Of a stretch of 13,339 nucleotides of DNA, positions 1 to 6,240 are shown in pieces. The notes beneath the pieces are model-generated. The model had not been told where the DNA came from and made no database searches. It saw only the letters and a list, made by a program, of their open reading frames with translations. Both the position numbers and the translations under genes were made by a program. The first letter of the stretch is position 1. Every line of letters starts with the position of its first letter. The stretch covers positions 1 through 13,339 of the forward strand of contig DXUR01000040.1 in NCBI GenBank assembly GCA_019417795.1. Direction: 5' to 3'. The DNA comes from Clostridiales bacterium. Lineage in GTDB: Bacteria > Bacillota_A > Clostridia > Oscillospirales > Oscillospiraceae.

Positions 1-978
1 GCCATATACAAGGAAGCCGGAAAGCAGGAATTGTATTTGAAGCAGCGCCCGGAGGAGCTCGAAAAGCTCGTGGAGATTGCCAAGGTACAGAGCACTGAGG
101 CGTCGAATGCCATCGAGGGCATTGTCACCACGAGTACCCGAATCCGGCAGCTCGTTGAGGAGAAAACCACGCCGAGAAACCGTGATGAGCAGGAAATTGC
201 CGGATACCGCGATGTGCTGAGGATCATTCACGAGAGCTTTGACGCGATTCCAATCACGCAGAACTACATTCTGCAGCTTCACAAAATCCTGTACAGCCAC
301 ATAAATAACCCGCTTGCGGGCCGCACAAAAAGTGTGCAGAATTATATCACTGCCACCTATCCGGACGGTCATGTGGAAACGTTGTTCACGCCGCTTGCTC
401 CTTATGAAACGCCGGAAGCGCTGGACAGAATCTGTGAGGAATACAACCGCGTAATCGGGAATATGGAACTGGAGCCGTTGATTGCAATCCCGGTTTTCAT
501 CCATGATTTTCTGTGCATCCACCCATTTAATGACGGAAACGGAAGAATGAGCCGCTTGCTCACGACGCTGCTTCTGTACCGAAACGGTTTTTATGTTGGA
601 AAGTATATCTCGCTTGAAGCCAAAATTGCCAAAAACAAGGACCTGTACTACGATGCACTTGCGCAGGCGCAAACTGGCTGGCACGAAGGCACCGAGGATG
701 TAGTGCCTTTCATCAAGTACCTGCTCGGAACGATCCTTGCGGCCTATAAAGACTTTGAGGATCGCGTGGCGCTTGTAGAAACCAAGCTGCCCTCATTGGA
801 AATGGTTCGCAGAGCAAGCAAGAATAGAATCGGACGGTTCAATAAGCAGGACATCCGGGAACTCTGCCCGACACTTAGTGACAGTTCCATTGAGGGCGCC
901 CTCCGCAAGCTGGTTGCAGCCGGTGAACTGAAAAAAGAAGGCCGTGGGAAAAATACCTGTTACTTCAGACTGAATTAA
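1..978 (+). CDS. Fic-family protein, likely AMP-transferase (5' end outside window)
   Basis: The reading frame is open from base 1, so the start lies upstream; 325 residues are visible. The Fic core motif HPFNDGNGR lies at visible residues 174-182 (bases 520-546). It matches the family pattern HxFx(D/E)GNGR, including the catalytic His and the phosphate-binding loop. An N-terminal SNAIEG (residues 35-40) matches the (S/T)xxxE(G/N) inhibitory-helix motif of self-inhibited Fic enzymes. The last 70 residues or so look like a winged-helix domain. Known Fic proteins mostly transfer AMP from ATP to Ser, Thr or Tyr hydroxyls of target proteins in the cytoplasm; the target here cannot be told. Fic genes often accompany type I restriction loci, which fits the context. 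About 25 residues are probably missing, judging from typical members. A terminator follows 17 bases after the stop codon, so this gene ends its transcription unit and is not co-transcribed with the genes to the right. Confidence 0.93.
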   Translation, partial: AIYKEAGKQELYLKQRPEELEKLVEIAKVQSTEASNAIEGIVTTSTRIRQLVEEKTTPRNRDEQEIAGYRDVLRIIHESFDAIPITQNYILQLHKILYSHINNPLAGRTKSVQNYITATYPDGHVETLFTPLAPYETPEALDRICEEYNRVIGNMELEPLIAIPVFIHDFLCIHPFNDGNGRMSRLLTTLLLYRNGFYVGKYISLEAKIAKNKDLYYDALAQAQTGWHEGTEDVVPFIKYLLGTILAAYKDFEDRVALVETKLPSLEMVRRASKNRIGRFNKQDIRELCPTLSDSSIEGALRKLVAAGELKKEGRGKNTCYFRLN

Positions 979-994
979 ATTTCCGTCAAATTAG

Positions 995-1033
995 AGGGCC
1001 GCACCTGTTCATACGAGCAGGTGCGGCCCTTTT
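995..1033 (+). terminator. Intrinsic terminator of the Fic gene
   Basis: A perfect 13-bp inverted repeat has arms AGGGCCGCACCTG (995-1007) and CAGGTGCGGCCCT (1018-1030), a 10-base loop and a short T tract (1030-1033). It starts 17 bases after the Fic stop codon. There is no comparable T run on the other strand, so it works mainly for the plus strand. Confidence 0.85.
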
Positions 1034-1126
1034 AGTCGCTTTATAGAAGTTGGCGCACAGTTCAAGGGTTGAGCCGCTATAGACAAGGAATACACCCAAA
1101 GGTTCCTGCCGAAATATACACTCGCC

Positions 1127-1741
1127 TTACCCAAAGAAATGCTGCTTCATACCTGAGACACCGCCGTCCTTATCGCAGAACCACTCGTAATCAGAATGGC
1201 AATTTTGGCAGTGGGCAATTACATCAAATCCGCCTGGTGAATGCTGGTTGTCGGCAATGCTCATGACCTCCAAGGGCTTTCCGCAGGCTGGGCACAGTCT
1301 GATCTTCCTTGCCTTACGAGTGGCACGCTCTCTCTGCTCTGTCTCAAGTGCACCTAAAAGGTCATGCCAAAGATTCGGATTCGGCTCGTGTTCTGCGTAA
1401 TCTTCAAGGTGCCGCCGGATATCATCGGTGGCCAGTACGAGAAACTTATCATCCAGAAGCTGAATGTGACGCTTGATATAATCAGCGACTACCATGGGCA
1501 TACAAGTATTCCTGCCCATCGCATACCGCATTGCCGACAGCAGGATCAAGCGAAAGTCAGAGTCGCAGATCGGGGCGAGCAGATCCTGAGGGAACAGCAG
1601 AAACTCCTTGCCATTATTCATACATATGCGCAGCGGCCGCTGTTCTTCCGTTACCAGATTCAATAGGCTGCTGGTTTGATCCTTCTGCTCATCAATGGTG
1701 ATTGATTCGTAGTCCCGAAACGGGTTTGCTTCATAATTCAT
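1127..1741 (-). CDS. Hypothetical protein with C-terminal zinc ribbon
   Basis: This 204-aa protein is not one I can name. Its C-terminal quarter has two CxxC pairs, CPAC at residues 150-153 and CQNC at 178-181, spaced 24 residues apart as in a treble-clef or zinc-ribbon fold. The N-terminal 130 residues are probably mixed alpha/beta, with no catalytic motif I recognise. A charged ERATRKARKIR stretch precedes the ribbon. Two adjacent ATG codons (1744 and 1741) follow a GGAGGT ribosome site; the second gives the better spacing (about 7 bases) and is used here. An upstream in-frame extension to 1813 would run through the promoter and ribosome site and is rejected. The gene is transcribed away from the helicase gene, with its own promoter. 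A nucleic-acid-binding or regulatory role is possible because of the ribbon, but that is inference only. Confidence 0.75.
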   Translation of the reverse strand: MNYEANPFRDYESITIDEQKDQTSSLLNLVTEEQRPLRICMNNGKEFLLFPQDLLAPICDSDFRLILLSAMRYAMGRNTCMPMVVADYIKRHIQLLDDKFLVLATDDIRRHLEDYAEHEPNPNLWHDLLGALETEQRERATRKARKIRLCPACGKPLEVMSIADNQHSPGGFDVIAHCQNCHSDYEWFCDKDGGVSGMKQHFFG

Positions 1742-1784
1742 CATTTGACCTCCAATCAGTTTGCCCTCGTGATGAGGTGTTGGC

Positions 1785-1813
1785 ATTGTAGCTCTGACTG
1801 CCCGGAGGTTCAA
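1785..1813 (-). promoter_or_regulatory. Sigma-70-type promoter of the zinc-ribbon gene
   Basis: On the minus strand, TTGAAC (1808-1813) is separated by exactly 17 bases from TACAAT (1785-1790). Each hexamer matches the consensus at five of six positions. The expected start of transcription is near 1778, giving a leader of about 35 bases before the GGAGGT site and the ATG at 1741. Confidence 0.6.
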
Positions 1814-1878
1814 CCGTTTCTTTTGCAGCTCGAAAAGAAATCCAATAGAGCCTGAATTCGTGCGGATTTATCATTTTC

Positions 1879-1907
1879 TTGCTTTTCCTGCCCAAATGTG
1901 CTACCAT
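1879..1907 (+). promoter_or_regulatory. Candidate promoter of the helicase gene
   Basis: TTGCTT (1879-1884) is followed after 17 bases by TACCAT (1902-1907), which is preceded by a TGN extended -10 element (TG at 1899-1900). The -10 box is weak (four of six), and the call rests on spacing, the TG and its position ahead of a leader and terminator. Transcription would start near 1914, giving a leader of about 100 bases. Confidence 0.33.
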
Positions 1908-1939
1908 TATAAACAACGCTGTCAAGTGTTGGAATAGGC

Positions 1940-1991
1940 CTTGGCAGTATGGCTGCAATAGACCGAATGCTCTGCCAAGCGGCAGAGCATT
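1940..1991 (+). promoter_or_regulatory. Candidate attenuator: antiterminator competing with terminator stem
   Basis: CTTGGCAG (1940-1947) is perfectly complementary to CTGCCAAG (1972-1979). That second segment overlaps the left arm and loop of the terminator hairpin at 1966-1991, so the two pairings exclude each other. This is the usual architecture of a transcription attenuator. The terminator ends about 12 bases before the helicase ribosome site. What would switch it (a ribosome on a leader peptide, a protein or a ligand) cannot be read from the sequence. Confidence 0.45.
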
Positions 1992-1995
1992 TTTT
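1966..1995 (+). terminator. Intrinsic terminator in the helicase leader
   Basis: A perfect 11-bp stem has arms AATGCTCTGCC (1966-1976) and GGCAGAGCATT (1981-1991), with an AAGC loop and a run of six T (1990-1995). No plus-strand gene ends just upstream: the nearest, the Fic gene, already has its own terminator and the gene between is on the other strand. It therefore probably acts on the leader transcript of the helicase gene. Confidence 0.75.
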
Positions 1996-2016
1996 GTATA
2001 TCGGAAGGAGGGCACT

Positions 2017-4764
2017 ATGAATAGCCTTACAGATAAGGAAATCAATAGAGCCAGTGATGGTATCGACAAGGCGCTTTCTACTGCTACACGCAGCAACCGC
2101 GGTGAAGTCGCTTTCCGTATTTTAAGTGTAGTTCGCAATCTAAACGACCACATTGCATTCAAAATTTGGAAAGACGTGCGTCCGGATCAAAAAATGGATA
2201 TCAATAAGGTAGCAAGCAAGTTTGGTAATGTTCGTCCGTACCAGTTTATTGCGAGGTTTGATCATTTTTTGCGTGCATCAGTTTCTCACTTTACCCCTTC
2301 AGAAGAGGGCGCTGAGCGTCTGATGATAAAGTACTATCGATATTTGCTCCAACTTAAAAAGGCGGTATATGATAGATACGGAATGATTATCCTCAGAAAC
2401 ATCGACATGTTTCTCGAGGATTTAGATGAACAAACAAAAGATTATTATCAAAAAGTTGCTACAGAAATTGAAAAGAGACTTAGGACTCCGCCGCCGAAAA
2501 ACTTTGATAATTACTATATTGATAAAATTAAGCCATTCTTTGTAAATCAGGAAATCTATTATGAGGTTGCATTAGAACCTGCAGACGAGAAACCAAATAA
2601 ATTCAATCGAATAACTGCGTTTACCAAGTACGACATTTCTACAGATTATTGTGTTGCGCTATCATTTTCTAATGCCACCATTAGTGTGTTCAATACAGAT
2701 TTTCCCATCAAAATCATAACCGAATGGCATGTATCAATTCGCCCGTGTGAACTGAATAATTTTGCTGAATTGCTTAATGTTGAGTGCTCTGTATCTCGAG
2801 GCCTCAATGAGTATAAGATGGTGATGAGCTACTTGGAGCAAAACGGAGCAACATTGGTAGACATCATTGACTACGATCAGCAAGAATATGACAGTATAAA
2901 AAACTGGGTTATTGCATCAACTCAAAAGCGCCATTCGTATATTTTTGATATGCTGGACATTTGCCGAGAGATTTCTGCCAGCAAGCGAGACGGCGCAAAT
3001 ATTATTCGATATTTGCTTTATCGCATGAACAACCGAATTATTAAAGATCAACAGGCACACGGAGATGAAAAGAGGTATGCGGGACTAAATATTTCTTCCA
3101 AGTGTATGCCTTTTGACAGGAATCCTTATTCATTTAATCCCAAAGGACACATTTCCAATCTGTACGATTTGTTCGAGTGCATTGATACAGCGGGACATAA
3201 AGGAGAATTGCTTTCCAGATATATCGAAAAGAATACAAATCAGAATGGAGTTTTGTTTACTCCAATTGATCAGCTTACAATGTTTGGCATACCCCAAGAG
3301 ATTGAGCAAACAATAGAAAAATATAATCGCTCCCTATATAGCGGGTTTAGACCGGCGAGTGAGTTAGGAGTCTTTAAGGATTATGTTTATTCTAAGGGCT
3401 GCGAAATTGCAACTGTGCAGATTATTAATAAACTTGAAGAATTAGCTGATAATGTACCGACAATTTCATCATCTTTTTCAGAGAAAATGATTTCTCAGCT
3501 AAAACTTTTGCCTGCGGGTCAAAGACTGGATGACGAGGTTAAGGAGCAAATCTTAAAGACTTTATTTTCTGAATCTGCAGTTCACCTCATCTATGGTGCA
3601 GCTGGAACAGGAAAGACGACACTGGTAAACCATATATCAAAGCTTTTAGAAGGGAAAAAGAAAATTTATCTTGCGAAGACTAATCCAGCAGTAGAAAATC
3701 TGCGAAGAAAGGTCACGTGTTGTGATAGATCGGACGAATTTACTACTATTGATAAGTTTGTTCGTAGTGGTTGGTATGAGACCTCAAATTATGACTTAGT
3801 AGTGGTTGACGAATGCAGCACAGTAAAGAACGAGGATATCCTTAAAGTCATAAATCGCGCAGAAGATGCAGCATTGCTTCTGGTTGGGGATACATACCAA
3901 ATTGAAGCTATAGGATTTGGCAATTGGTTTAGCATAATTAGAAATGTACTACCAGACCGCTGTTGCCATGAGTTGACAATACCTCATCGAAGCCCAGACG
4001 AACAACTTCAAAGGCTTTGGGAAGAGGTTCGAAATATGGACGATGATAATATTGTCTTGGAAAAAATGGTGCGTAGTGACTATTCTCATCCAATCGATAG
4101 CGATATTTTCGACTCAAAATCAGATGATGAGATTATATTGTGCCTAAATTATAATGGGCTCTATGGCCTAAATAACATTAATCGTCTACTACAACTAAAT
4201 AATTCGAATCCGGCGGTAGATATAGGAGTATGGAGATTCAAAGTTGGTGATCCCATTCTGTTTAACGATTCTGGCCGGTTTAGCGTCCTTTATAACAACA
4301 TGAAAGGAAGAATCCTCTCAATCCAAGATTCAACTGAAAGCGTATATTTCACAGTAGAGATTGATGCTTTGCTCGATGAGCTGGAAGTGCTGTGTTGTAA
4401 TGGACTGGACTATATTGGTAATGATGGAGGAAAAACGCAAGTTGGCTTTAACATTAATCGAACAAAGCCATACTCCAGTGATGAAGAACGCACAACGATG
4501 GAGCACATCGTTCCTTTCCAGATTGCATATGCGGTTTCCATACACAAAGCGCAGGGCCTTGAGTATGATTCTGTGAAAATTGTTATTGCGGATGAAACCG
4601 AAGATCAAATAACTCATAACATTTTTTATACAGCAATCACTCGAGCCAAGCAACACTTGACAATATATTGGTCGCCAGAAGTGTGCAATCGCATTTTGGC
4701 GCGCATTAGGCCTGTGAACTACAAAAAAGATTTTCAACTTCTGAAAGCAAAAAACAATCTATAG
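2017..4764 (+). CDS. Superfamily 1 RecD/Pif1-like helicase with large unknown N-terminal region
   Basis: The 915-aa protein starts at the ATG at 2017, which follows a GGAGGG ribosome site; a longer frame from a TTG at 1879 would run through the terminator and is rejected. The C-terminal 390 residues hold SF1 helicase motifs: Walker A GAAGTGKTT (527-535), Walker B DECS (598-601), motif III-like VGDTYQIEAIGFG (623-635), SIHKAQG (841-847) and YTAITRAK (871-878). The last two are the usual UvrD_C_2 signature of RecD/Pif1-type helicases. It is thus expected to unwind or translocate on nucleic acid using ATP. The first 520 residues or so carry no domain I can name. The gene is visibly AT-rich (for example 15 G+C in the 60 bases from 3421, by hand count), unlike hsdR and mcrB (36 of 60 from 6481), which suggests acquisition. 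It lies 35 bases before the xre gene, in the same direction. A defence role is inferred from context only. Confidence 0.88.
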   Translation: MNSLTDKEINRASDGIDKALSTATRSNRGEVAFRILSVVRNLNDHIAFKIWKDVRPDQKMDINKVASKFGNVRPYQFIARFDHFLRASVSHFTPSEEGAERLMIKYYRYLLQLKKAVYDRYGMIILRNIDMFLEDLDEQTKDYYQKVATEIEKRLRTPPPKNFDNYYIDKIKPFFVNQEIYYEVALEPADEKPNKFNRITAFTKYDISTDYCVALSFSNATISVFNTDFPIKIITEWHVSIRPCELNNFAELLNVECSVSRGLNEYKMVMSYLEQNGATLVDIIDYDQQEYDSIKNWVIASTQKRHSYIFDMLDICREISASKRDGANIIRYLLYRMNNRIIKDQQAHGDEKRYAGLNISSKCMPFDRNPYSFNPKGHISNLYDLFECIDTAGHKGELLSRYIEKNTNQNGVLFTPIDQLTMFGIPQEIEQTIEKYNRSLYSGFRPASELGVFKDYVYSKGCEIATVQIINKLEELADNVPTISSSFSEKMISQLKLLPAGQRLDDEVKEQILKTLFSESAVHLIYGAAGTGKTTLVNHISKLLEGKKKIYLAKTNPAVENLRRKVTCCDRSDEFTTIDKFVRSGWYETSNYDLVVVDECSTVKNEDILKVINRAEDAALLLVGDTYQIEAIGFGNWFSIIRNVLPDRCCHELTIPHRSPDEQLQRLWEEVRNMDDDNIVLEKMVRSDYSHPIDSDIFDSKSDDEIILCLNYNGLYGLNNINRLLQLNNSNPAVDIGVWRFKVGDPILFNDSGRFSVLYNNMKGRILSIQDSTESVYFTVEIDALLDELEVLCCNGLDYIGNDGGKTQVGFNINRTKPYSSDEERTTMEHIVPFQIAYAVSIHKAQGLEYDSVKIVIADETEDQITHNIFYTAITRAKQHLTIYWSPEVCNRILARIRPVNYKKDFQLLKAKNNL

Positions 4765-4768
4765 TAAT

Positions 4769-4784
4769 ACACATTTGTATGTGT
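4769..4784 (+). promoter_or_regulatory. Candidate operator palindrome before the xre gene
   Basis: ACACAT and ATGTGT form a perfect 6-bp inverted repeat around a TTGT centre, in the 35-base gap between the helicase stop and the xre start. A -10-like TATAGT lies at 4760-4765 just upstream, though no convincing -35 box is found at the right distance. The position suits an operator bound by the neighbouring Cro/C1-type protein, but it is short and A/T-biased enough to arise by chance. Confidence 0.33.
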
Positions 4785-4799
4785 TCAAGGAGATTCAAT

Positions 4800-5003
4800 A
4801 TGGCCATAAGTTATAAAAAACTCTGGAAGCTACTTATCGACAAGGATATGAAGAAGAAGGATCTATGCGAAAAGGCGGGTATCAGCCCTGCATCCGTTAC
4901 TAAAATGGGAAGAAACGGGCATGTCACTACAGAGATTCTCTTAAAGATATGCACTGCGTTGGATTGCGGTATCGAGGATATCATGGAGATTCTCGTGGTG
5001 TAG
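4800..5003 (+). CDS. Small Cro/C1-type (XRE) helix-turn-helix regulator
   Basis: This 67-aa protein is almost entirely one Cro/C1 helix-turn-helix domain. The pair of DNA-binding helices lies at about residues 18-40 (DLCEKAGISPASVTKM), followed by the helices of TEILLKICTALDC and the ending GIEDIMEIL. The ATG at 4800 is chosen because AAGGAG (4787-4792) sits 7 bases upstream; a longer frame from 4779 would start inside the palindrome. Such minimal regulators commonly accompany restriction and mobile-element genes and repress their own promoter. It follows the helicase gene by 35 bases and runs into the truncated hsdS region. The last residues after MEI (LVV) may already come from the recombination junction with hsdS, because relatives as I recall them end soon after MEI with a different tail. 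That last point is uncertain. Confidence 0.85.
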   Translation: MAISYKKLWKLLIDKDMKKKDLCEKAGISPASVTKMGRNGHVTTEILLKICTALDCGIEDIMEILVV

Positions 5004-5845
5004 GAACGATACAACGCAACCTATATGCGTTGTGGTTTTACGAAAGTTTAGTTGCACTTCCGCCAAAAGATGAACAGAAAACAATTGCAGCATTCCTCAG
5101 TGCAAAATGTGCCGAGATTGATGCGCTGACCGCCGATATTCAGACCCAGATCAACACGCTGGAGCAGTACAAACGGTCTGTCATCACCGAAACCGTCACA
5201 AAGGGACTGAATCCAAATTCAGAGATGAAGGATAGCGGAGTATTCTATATGGCTCCCATGAATGCAACATGGAGACTTACAAAGATCGGGTATATTTGCT
5301 CAAAGCTGTCTCGCTCCTTTGCGCCGGAAGATACCGCTTTAATTTGCTCCAATAAAGGAAAGGTACAGGTTCGTGCTGATGACCTAACCGGAATAATGGT
5401 TAGTGACGATAATGCAATGCAAGGTATTCGTTCTGGCGATATCGCTATTCATGGAATGGATACATGGCACGGTGCAATAGCCTTGTCTGAATACGATGGC
5501 AAAATTACTCGCGTGGTTCATGTGTGTGATAGCACAGAAGACAAGCGTTTTGTCGTTTATTATATGCAGCATCTTGCATTCCAAGGTGTTTATAAATTGA
5601 TATCCAACGGTGTCCGTGGAAACACGAGTGATTTTCGAAGTTGGGATAAGGTTCGCGATATTTGGATTGCAATCCCGGAAACGAAAGAGGAGCAGGCAGC
5701 TATCTGCGATTATCTTGACAGTCAGTGTACGGCTGTCGAAGAAGTAATAGCAACAAAGAAGGAGCAGCTCGAAGTTCTCGGAGAATACAAGAAATCTCTG
5801 ATTTTTGAGTATGTAACCGGCAAGAAGGAGGTACCCGTCTCATGA
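4949..5845 (+). CDS. hsdS: Type I restriction specificity subunit HsdS, 5'-truncated
   Basis: HsdS directs a type I restriction-modification complex to its DNA target through two recognition domains separated by conserved helical spacers. Here only the second half is present. Counting from the ATG at 4949, a conserved spacer lies at residues 38-88 (LPPKDEQ ... KRSVITETVTKGL). One recognition domain follows at about 95-242 (containing GDIAIHGMDTWHGA), then the distal spacer at 243-293 (PETKEEQ ... YKKSLIFEYVTGK). Normal HsdS is about 400 aa or more. The first recognition domain is missing, and the frame's first codons overlap xre out of frame. No start with a good ribosome site exists; ATG 4949 or TTG 5030 are the only options I see. 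A half HsdS can still act as a dimer in some systems, but no hsdM lies in the window. It may therefore be a remnant or may depend on an HsdM made elsewhere. The stop overlaps the next start (ATGA). Confidence 0.8.
   Translation: MHCVGLRYRGYHGDSRGVGTIQRNLYALWFYESLVALPPKDEQKTIAAFLSAKCAEIDALTADIQTQINTLEQYKRSVITETVTKGLNPNSEMKDSGVFYMAPMNATWRLTKIGYICSKLSRSFAPEDTALICSNKGKVQVRADDLTGIMVSDDNAMQGIRSGDIAIHGMDTWHGAIALSEYDGKITRVVHVCDSTEDKRFVVYYMQHLAFQGVYKLISNGVRGNTSDFRSWDKVRDIWIAIPETKEEQAAICDYLDSQCTAVEEVIATKKEQLEVLGEYKKSLIFEYVTGKKEVPVS
5011..5033 (+). repeat. Inverted repeat at the xre/hsdS junction
   Basis: ACAACGCA (5011-5018) and TGCGTTGT (5026-5033) form a perfect 8-bp stem with a 7-base loop, starting 8 bases after the xre stop codon and followed by GGTTTTA. 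It lies within the first recognisable hsdS-frame codons. It could be a weak terminator, an RNA hairpin limiting hsdS expression, or a mark of the recombination that truncated hsdS. Confidence 0.5.
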
Positions 5846-6240
5846 AGGTTGAATTCATAGAATCTGAGTTCTGGGGCGCAGCCTTGCTTGTTGCGGAAGC
5901 GGATTTTAAATTGGCTAAGACAAAAGATGCCGAGTTCGACAGTTTGGCTCATGCTACAGCCGCTTTTGCAAATCTATTTGACGTGGATTATACCATTACA
6001 CGGAGAGAATACAATGCAGCTCTGGATGCACTTGAGAAAAACGGAGCGGTTATTTTTACAATTGGCTCCTCGCAGTATCCAGAACGTAGATGGGTTGAAA
6101 TTCAAGTGTCGAACAACAATCAACCGAAACGTGTGCTTTACGCCGATGAGGATGGGTATCACTTGATTCGCCATGCACATTTCAATCCAAAAGCGGTTGC
6201 AGCCATACAAAAGCGGCACAAGGAGGAACGAAAGAAATGA
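5842..6240 (+). CDS. Hypothetical protein coupled between hsdS and hsdR
   Basis: This 132-aa soluble protein is not one I recognise. It begins inside the hsdS stop (ATGA at 5842-5845) and ends inside the hsdR start (ATGA at 6237-6240), so all three are likely translated in a coupled way. GGAGGT, 8 bases before the ATG, supports the start. The N-terminal half is helical, rich in alanine and acidic residues. The middle (about residues 50-90) reads as helix-helix-strand-strand (TRREYNAALDALEKNG then VIFTIG and WVEIQV), which could be a winged-helix fold. The C-terminus is basic (KRHKEERKK). There is no signal peptide or membrane segment. The position suggests a part or regulator of the type I system, for example a controller of the nuclease; this is inference from gene order only. 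Confidence 0.82.
   Translation: MKVEFIESEFWGAALLVAEADFKLAKTKDAEFDSLAHATAAFANLFDVDYTITRREYNAALDALEKNGAVIFTIGSSQYPERRWVEIQVSNNNQPKRVLYADEDGYHLIRHAHFNPKAVAAIQKRHKEERKK

Noticed and set aside
1034..1126. Possible remnant of a recombinase or transposase between the Fic terminator and the zinc-ribbon gene
   Set aside because: Short translated stretches gave no convincing likeness to any transposase or recombinase, and no terminal inverted repeats were seen.
1364..1666. A 100-codon plus-strand frame opposite the zinc-ribbon gene
   Set aside because: The minus-strand gene has a promoter, a ribosome site and CxxC pairs; the plus frame has none of these and no family likeness.
1896..1937. A 13-residue cysteine-containing leader frame (MCYHYKQRCQVLE)
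   Set aside because: It has no ribosome site and its start would lie upstream of the likely transcription start near 1914.
1879..2016. A longer N-terminus for the helicase starting at a TTG at 1879
   Set aside because: It would translate the promoter candidate and the terminator hairpin, while ATG 2017 has a strong GGAGGG site at the right distance.
4657..4662. A perfect TTGACA -35 box near the end of the helicase gene
   Set aside because: It lies in codons of a conserved helicase segment, and no -10 box is found 16-18 bases downstream.
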